A DNA stretch of 9,067 nucleotides from the NCBI GenBank assembly GCA_038244055.1, contig JBBRTW010000288.1, positions 1 to 9,067 of the forward strand. The letters run 5' to 3'. This DNA comes from DASPKW01 sp038244055 (GTDB taxonomy: Bacteria; Planctomycetota; Phycisphaerae; Tepidisphaerales; Tepidisphaeraceae). Shown here one piece after another: positions 6,130 through 9,067 of this stretch (position 1 is the first letter of the stretch; each line of letters starts with the position of its first letter). A program made the translations under genes and the position numbers. The notes below the pieces were generated by a model. That model was not told the DNA's origin. It worked only from the letters and a program-made list of their open reading frames with translations, and did no database searches.

Positions 6130-7536
6130 ATGCCCCGCCAGACCATGACCGAAAAAATCCTCGCCAAGCACGCCCAGAAGTCGGCCGTTCAGCCCGGTGA
6201 GAACATCTGGGTCGATGTCGATATCCTCATGACCCACGATGTCTGCGGGCCGGGGACTATCGGCGTGTTTTACGAGCATTTTGGCAAGGATGCGAAGGTC
6301 TGGAACCCCGACAAGGTTGTCATTATCCCCGACCACTACATCTTTACGAAAGAAAAGATCTGCCACCGCAACGTGCAGATTCTCCGCGATTTCGTGAAGC
6401 AGCAGGGTCTCAAGTATTACTACGATCCCGAATTCGTCACGATGGATGAAGGGATGCCCAATCCGTACAAGGACCCGACTAAGACGAATTACAAAGGCGT
6501 CTGCCACAAGGCGCTGCCCGAGGAAGGCCACGTCCGCCCGGGCGAGATTCTGCTCGGCACCGATAGCCACACCTGCACGGCCGGCGCATTCGGCCAATTC
6601 GCCACCGGGATCGGCAACACCGATGCGGGCTTCGTCCTGGGCACGGGCAAATTGTGGCTCAAAGTGCCGCCCACTATGAAGTTCATGTTCCACGGGCAGA
6701 TTCCGCCTTACCTGACGGCCAAGGATATGATCCTGGCGGTCATCGGCGAGATCGGTGTGGATGGGGCGACCTACCGCTCGATGTACTTCGCCGGCGAGGG
6801 CGTCAAGAGCCTGACGCTGGAAGACCGCATGACGCTGACGAACATGGCGATCGAGGCGGGTGGGAAAAATGGTGTCTGCGATGTCGATGAAAAGACGTTG
6901 CAGTACGTCCGCAATCGCTCCAACATCCCCAACTGGGATGTCGTCACCGATGACCCCGGCGCGCAGTACATCTACGAGAAAGAATGGGACCTGGCCACGA
7001 TGGAGCCGATGGTCGCCAAGCCGCATTCACCCGATAACAAGGATACGGCCTACAACTGCCGCGATGTGAAGATCGATCGCGCGTATATCGGCTCGTGTAC
7101 CGGCGGCAAGATCACGGACATGATCATGGCCGCCAGCATCCTCAAGGGGAATACGGTCAAGGTAAAAACCTTTGTGGTGCCCGGCAGCACGGAAGTCCAC
7201 GCGGATATGAAGAGCCTCAACCTGCGCGGCGCGCCGCGGGAGGGGAATGAAAAATCGATCGAAGATGTGCTGATCGACGCCGGCTGCATGGTCGGCCCGA
7301 GCGGCTGCAGCGCCTGCCTGGGCGGGCCGGCAGATACGTTTGGAAGGTTGAACGGATCGGAGACGTGCATCAGCACGACCAACCGGAATTTCCCCGGCCG
7401 GATGGGCTCAAAGACCTCGGCCGTCTACCTCGCTTCGCCCTTGACCGTGGCGGCCAGCGCGCTGACGGGGAAAGTAACCGACCCGCGCGAGTATATCGCG
7501 GGGCCGATTGAGACGGGGATGGCGGGGGTGATGTGA
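6130..7536 (+). CDS. leuC: 3-isopropylmalate dehydratase large subunit
   Basis: This aconitase-superfamily protein of 468 residues should, with a small LeuD subunit, isomerise 2-isopropylmalate to 3-isopropylmalate in leucine synthesis. The three [4Fe-4S] ligands are visible as Cys323 in YIGSCTGGK and Cys393/Cys396 in GPSGCSACLGG. Other superfamily signatures are THDVCGPGT (35-43), GTDSHTCTAGAFG (143-155), FATGIGNTD (157-165) and NRNFPGRMG (418-426). The chain is longer than typical LeuC2-type proteins (about 420 residues). Part of the excess is an insert at about residues 98-122, before GVCHKALPEEGH. A close relative, homoaconitase large subunit, cannot be fully excluded, but leucine synthesis is the usual role. 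No leuD follows: the next gene, 38 bases downstream, is unrelated, so the small subunit must be encoded elsewhere. The start is fixed by TAAGGAG at 6116-6122. Confidence 0.92.
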   Translation: MPRQTMTEKILAKHAQKSAVQPGENIWVDVDILMTHDVCGPGTIGVFYEHFGKDAKVWNPDKVVIIPDHYIFTKEKICHRNVQILRDFVKQQGLKYYYDPEFVTMDEGMPNPYKDPTKTNYKGVCHKALPEEGHVRPGEILLGTDSHTCTAGAFGQFATGIGNTDAGFVLGTGKLWLKVPPTMKFMFHGQIPPYLTAKDMILAVIGEIGVDGATYRSMYFAGEGVKSLTLEDRMTLTNMAIEAGGKNGVCDVDEKTLQYVRNRSNIPNWDVVTDDPGAQYIYEKEWDLATMEPMVAKPHSPDNKDTAYNCRDVKIDRAYIGSCTGGKITDMIMAASILKGNTVKVKTFVVPGSTEVHADMKSLNLRGAPREGNEKSIEDVLIDAGCMVGPSGCSACLGGPADTFGRLNGSETCISTTNRNFPGRMGSKTSAVYLASPLTVAASALTGKVTDPREYIAGPIETGMAGVM

Positions 7537-7563
7537 GAGCCAACGGGCGCAATGCTTAGTTCT

Positions 7564-7567
7564 GGAG
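7564..7567 (+). promoter_or_regulatory. Shine-Dalgarno site deciding the start of the gene after leuC
   Basis: GGAG ends seven bases before the ATG at 7575. The in-frame GTG at 7569 is too close to it and the ATG at 7581 is farther away, so 7575 is the best start. Confidence 0.5.
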
Positions 7568-7574
7568 AGTGGCT

Positions 7575-8162
7575 ATGGGTATGCACTTTGGGCTGATTAT
7601 TGCGAAGGCTTCTGTTCATCAATTGCGCAATGGGTTCTCAAGAGCCTGGCCGGAGTTTGAAGTGGTTGTCACGGAGGATCGTTTTTCCAATCCGGAAGCG
7701 GTCTGGGGTTGGGTGGAATCCCATCAGGAGTTCGTCTCGGCTGCGAGATGGACCAAAGATAACCCGGGCAAATCGGCCTATGTATTATGGCAAGACGGTC
7801 CTTGGGCGGTTTTCCTAGATTCAGGTTACACGCTGGCCTCCAATACAGAAAAGCTGAAGCTGTTAAGTAGTCATCTTGGAACCGTCGCATCGTTTGTTCT
7901 CGAAACCGCGGGCGGATGCGCTTTCTTCTGGTGCTTTGAGAATGGCCAATTGCGCCGGGAGATCAGTAACTCTGACGGCAACATGAAGTTCGAGGGCGAG
8001 CCCTTGATCGAGGAGGTGGGCATCGAGGTTTCGCGCTACTATATGGATGAGACTGAAGCGCTGTGGAAAGCCTTTGGGCTTTCGTCTTTGGAGGTTATGC
8101 CGCGAATGGGGGGATGTGAGGCAATCTGCGTTGTCGATCACACTGATTACGGTTCTCGCTGA
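7575..8162 (+). CDS. Uncharacterised protein, 195 residues
   Basis: I do not recognise this family. The protein starts MGMHFGLIIAKASV and shows no signal peptide, lipobox or membrane helix, so it is probably cytosolic. It is rich in Trp and other aromatics (for example WGWVESHQEF, YVLWQDGPWAVFLDSGY), with a central hydrophobic strand pattern (VASFVLETAGGCAFFWCFENGQLRREI) and an acidic helical end (EVSRYYMDETEALWKAFGL). A compact alpha/beta fold of this size and acidity is common among immunity or regulatory proteins, but that is only an impression. GC content is about 52% over three 60-base lines I counted, against about 65% in a leuC line and 63% in a transferase line. Codons ending in T or A are also more frequent than in its neighbours, so recent acquisition or low expression is possible. 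It lies 38 bases after leuC and may share its transcript. Confidence 0.8.
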   Translation: MGMHFGLIIAKASVHQLRNGFSRAWPEFEVVVTEDRFSNPEAVWGWVESHQEFVSAARWTKDNPGKSAYVLWQDGPWAVFLDSGYTLASNTEKLKLLSSHLGTVASFVLETAGGCAFFWCFENGQLRREISNSDGNMKFEGEPLIEEVGIEVSRYYMDETEALWKAFGLSSLEVMPRMGGCEAICVVDHTDYGSR

Positions 8163-8208
8163 GTAGTCGAACGCGCTGAAGGCAACTGGGCGGCTGGATT
8201 GAACGCTC

Positions 8209-8230
8209 TTGCCGGCTGAACGGTCGGCAA
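8209..8230. terminator. Weak hairpin between convergent genes
   Basis: TTGCCG (8209-8214) and CGGCAA (8225-8230) form a six-base-pair stem around a ten-base loop in the 91-base gap between two convergent genes. Its position suits a two-way terminator, but neither strand has a T-run after the stem. Confidence 0.25.
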
Positions 8231-8253
8231 TCGCTCCCGTCGGGAAATCACTT

Positions 8254-9067
8254 TCACTCCCCCAACCCCCCACACTCACTCCCCCTCAGCGCCTTATACT
8301 TCTCCTGCACCAGCTTACTCGCCGTCTTCTCCAGGTTCGCGGCCAGGGCCACCGACTCGGCCGTGTACAAAAACCGCTGGCATTTGACCCACTTTCGTTC
8401 GAGATCGAATGATTTCTCCGCGGTCTCATCGATGTCTTTATCGAGCTTGTCCCACTTTGCGTAGGCGGGGGAGGTTTCGATGGCCTTGATGATCTTGTCG
8501 GCGTCCTGGTTGAGCGCCTTCGTCACGGCCGGGTGCCAGGGGTTGGTCATCTCCGGCCACTTGGCGATGATCGCCCCGCGAATCTGCCGCTTCAATGGCT
8601 CGGCATCGCGCTGCATCTGCAGCTTCTTCCCATCGAGGGTGCGGCGCTCCTGGTCGATCTTGTTGGCCAGCCCGCGCGCGGCCGCGGCGCGATCGACGCC
8701 GGTGAGCTCGAGCTGCTTGGAAAGCCCTTCCAAAACCGCCCGGCGATCGGGCGTAGCGGTTTCGATCAGTTTATCGAACGCCGATGACGCGGCCAAGAGC
8801 CCGGGGATTTTCGTATCGCTCGTGCGGCTGTGCTGCCGCAGCAGAACATCCGAAGTGCAGACCGGAATGTCGATCGTGTCGCTCGTCAAATTCACATACG
8901 CATGCGCCTCGGCCAGCGACGTATGCCCATCGCGATCGTAATCGGGCTTGTCGATCGCCTTCCCGGTGCGCGTGTGCCCCGACAGGGCCTCCCAGAACCA
9001 GGTGCTGTACTCGCGGTAGTTCTCCTCGGTCGAATCCGGCGTACACCCGGCCGCCAGCCGCTCCGGC
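8254..9067 (-). CDS. C-terminal part of a possible caspase/legumain-like protein with EF-hand-type loop, partial
   Basis: The frame is open from the right edge (first full codon 9066-9064) to TGA at 8256-8254, giving 270 visible residues; the N-terminus is outside. The first 70 or so visible residues (AGCTPDSTEENYREYSTWF, then WEAL) look like the end of a caspase-like or C13-type peptidase domain. They include a calcium-loop pattern with Asp42, Asp44, Asp46, Gly47 and Glu53 (DYDRDGHTSLAE). The catalytic His and Cys would lie upstream and cannot be checked. From about residue 75 the chain becomes a mainly helical, highly charged region (for example RGLANKIDQERRTLDGKKLQ), perhaps coiled coil, ending about 270 with GSECGGLGE. 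The ATG at 8904-8902 region is not the start: the same frame runs in good coding sequence beyond it to the edge. Domain assignment rests on recalled similarity and is moderate; that a gene is present is nearly certain. Confidence 0.75.
   Translation of the reverse strand, partial: PERLAAGCTPDSTEENYREYSTWFWEALSGHTRTGKAIDKPDYDRDGHTSLAEAHAYVNLTSDTIDIPVCTSDVLLRQHSRTSDTKIPGLLAASSAFDKLIETATPDRRAVLEGLSKQLELTGVDRAAAARGLANKIDQERRTLDGKKLQMQRDAEPLKRQIRGAIIAKWPEMTNPWHPAVTKALNQDADKIIKAIETSPAYAKWDKLDKDIDETAEKSFDLERKWVKCQRFLYTAESVALAANLEKTASKLVQEKYKALRGSECGGLGE

Noticed and set aside
6022..7026. 334-codon open frame on the minus strand opposite leuC
   Set aside because: The leuC frame carries all aconitase motifs and a perfect ribosome binding site. 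The antisense peptide is rich in Asp, Val and Arg with no recognisable motif.

Overview
The window looks like chromosomal DNA from a GC-rich bacterium of planctomycete type, possibly a Phycisphaerae-like lineage. This is an inference from four things: (i) a secreted-type subtilase whose N-terminus carries a motif close to the planctomycete LEPR-XLL signature (ESLEARYLLA); (ii) a perfect short hairpin (arms GGGCAGACA / TGTCTGCCC) of a kind I recall as dispersed in such genomes; (iii) a Tat-exported calcineurin-like phosphoesterase; (iv) a caspase/legumain-like C-terminus carrying an EF-hand-type loop. No rRNA, tRNA, CRISPR array, transposase or phage gene is visible.

Layout. 1-881 (-): subtilisin-family protease, running off the left edge. 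1096-2043 (+): NAD-dependent nucleotide-sugar epimerase/dehydratase. 2261-3625 (+): MraY/WecA/TagO-type polyprenyl-phosphate sugar-1-phosphate transferase. 3641-4288 (-): soluble retropepsin-like aspartic protease with an N-terminal DUF5678-like segment. 4435-4908 (+): small lipoprotein, divergent from the protease. 4942-5787 (-): Tat-exported metallophosphoesterase, with the hairpin directly in front of its ribosome binding site. 6130-7536 (+): leuC, large subunit of 3-isopropylmalate dehydratase. 7575-8162 (+): unrecognised protein of lower GC content. 8254-9067 (-): C-terminal part of a protein with caspase-like features, running off the right edge.

Functional reading. The epimerase and the WecA-type transferase form a plausible two-gene envelope-glycan unit: one makes an NDP-sugar, the other loads the first sugar phosphate onto the lipid carrier. 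The remaining genes are mostly single-gene units on alternating strands (convergent pairs at 3625/3641, 4908/4942 and 8162/8254; divergent pairs at 881/1096, 4288/4435 and 5787/6130), so they need not work together. leuC stands alone here without leuD. Non-coding stretches are all shorter than 300 bases. The two largest, 5788-6129 and 2044-2260, hold candidate promoters, the hairpin and a doubtful 50-codon ORF.

I see no clear new multi-gene system. The items most worth a second look are the DUF5678-like/retropepsin protein, the hairpin repeat at 5801-5822, the low-GC unknown gene after leuC and the truncated caspase-like protein at the right edge.
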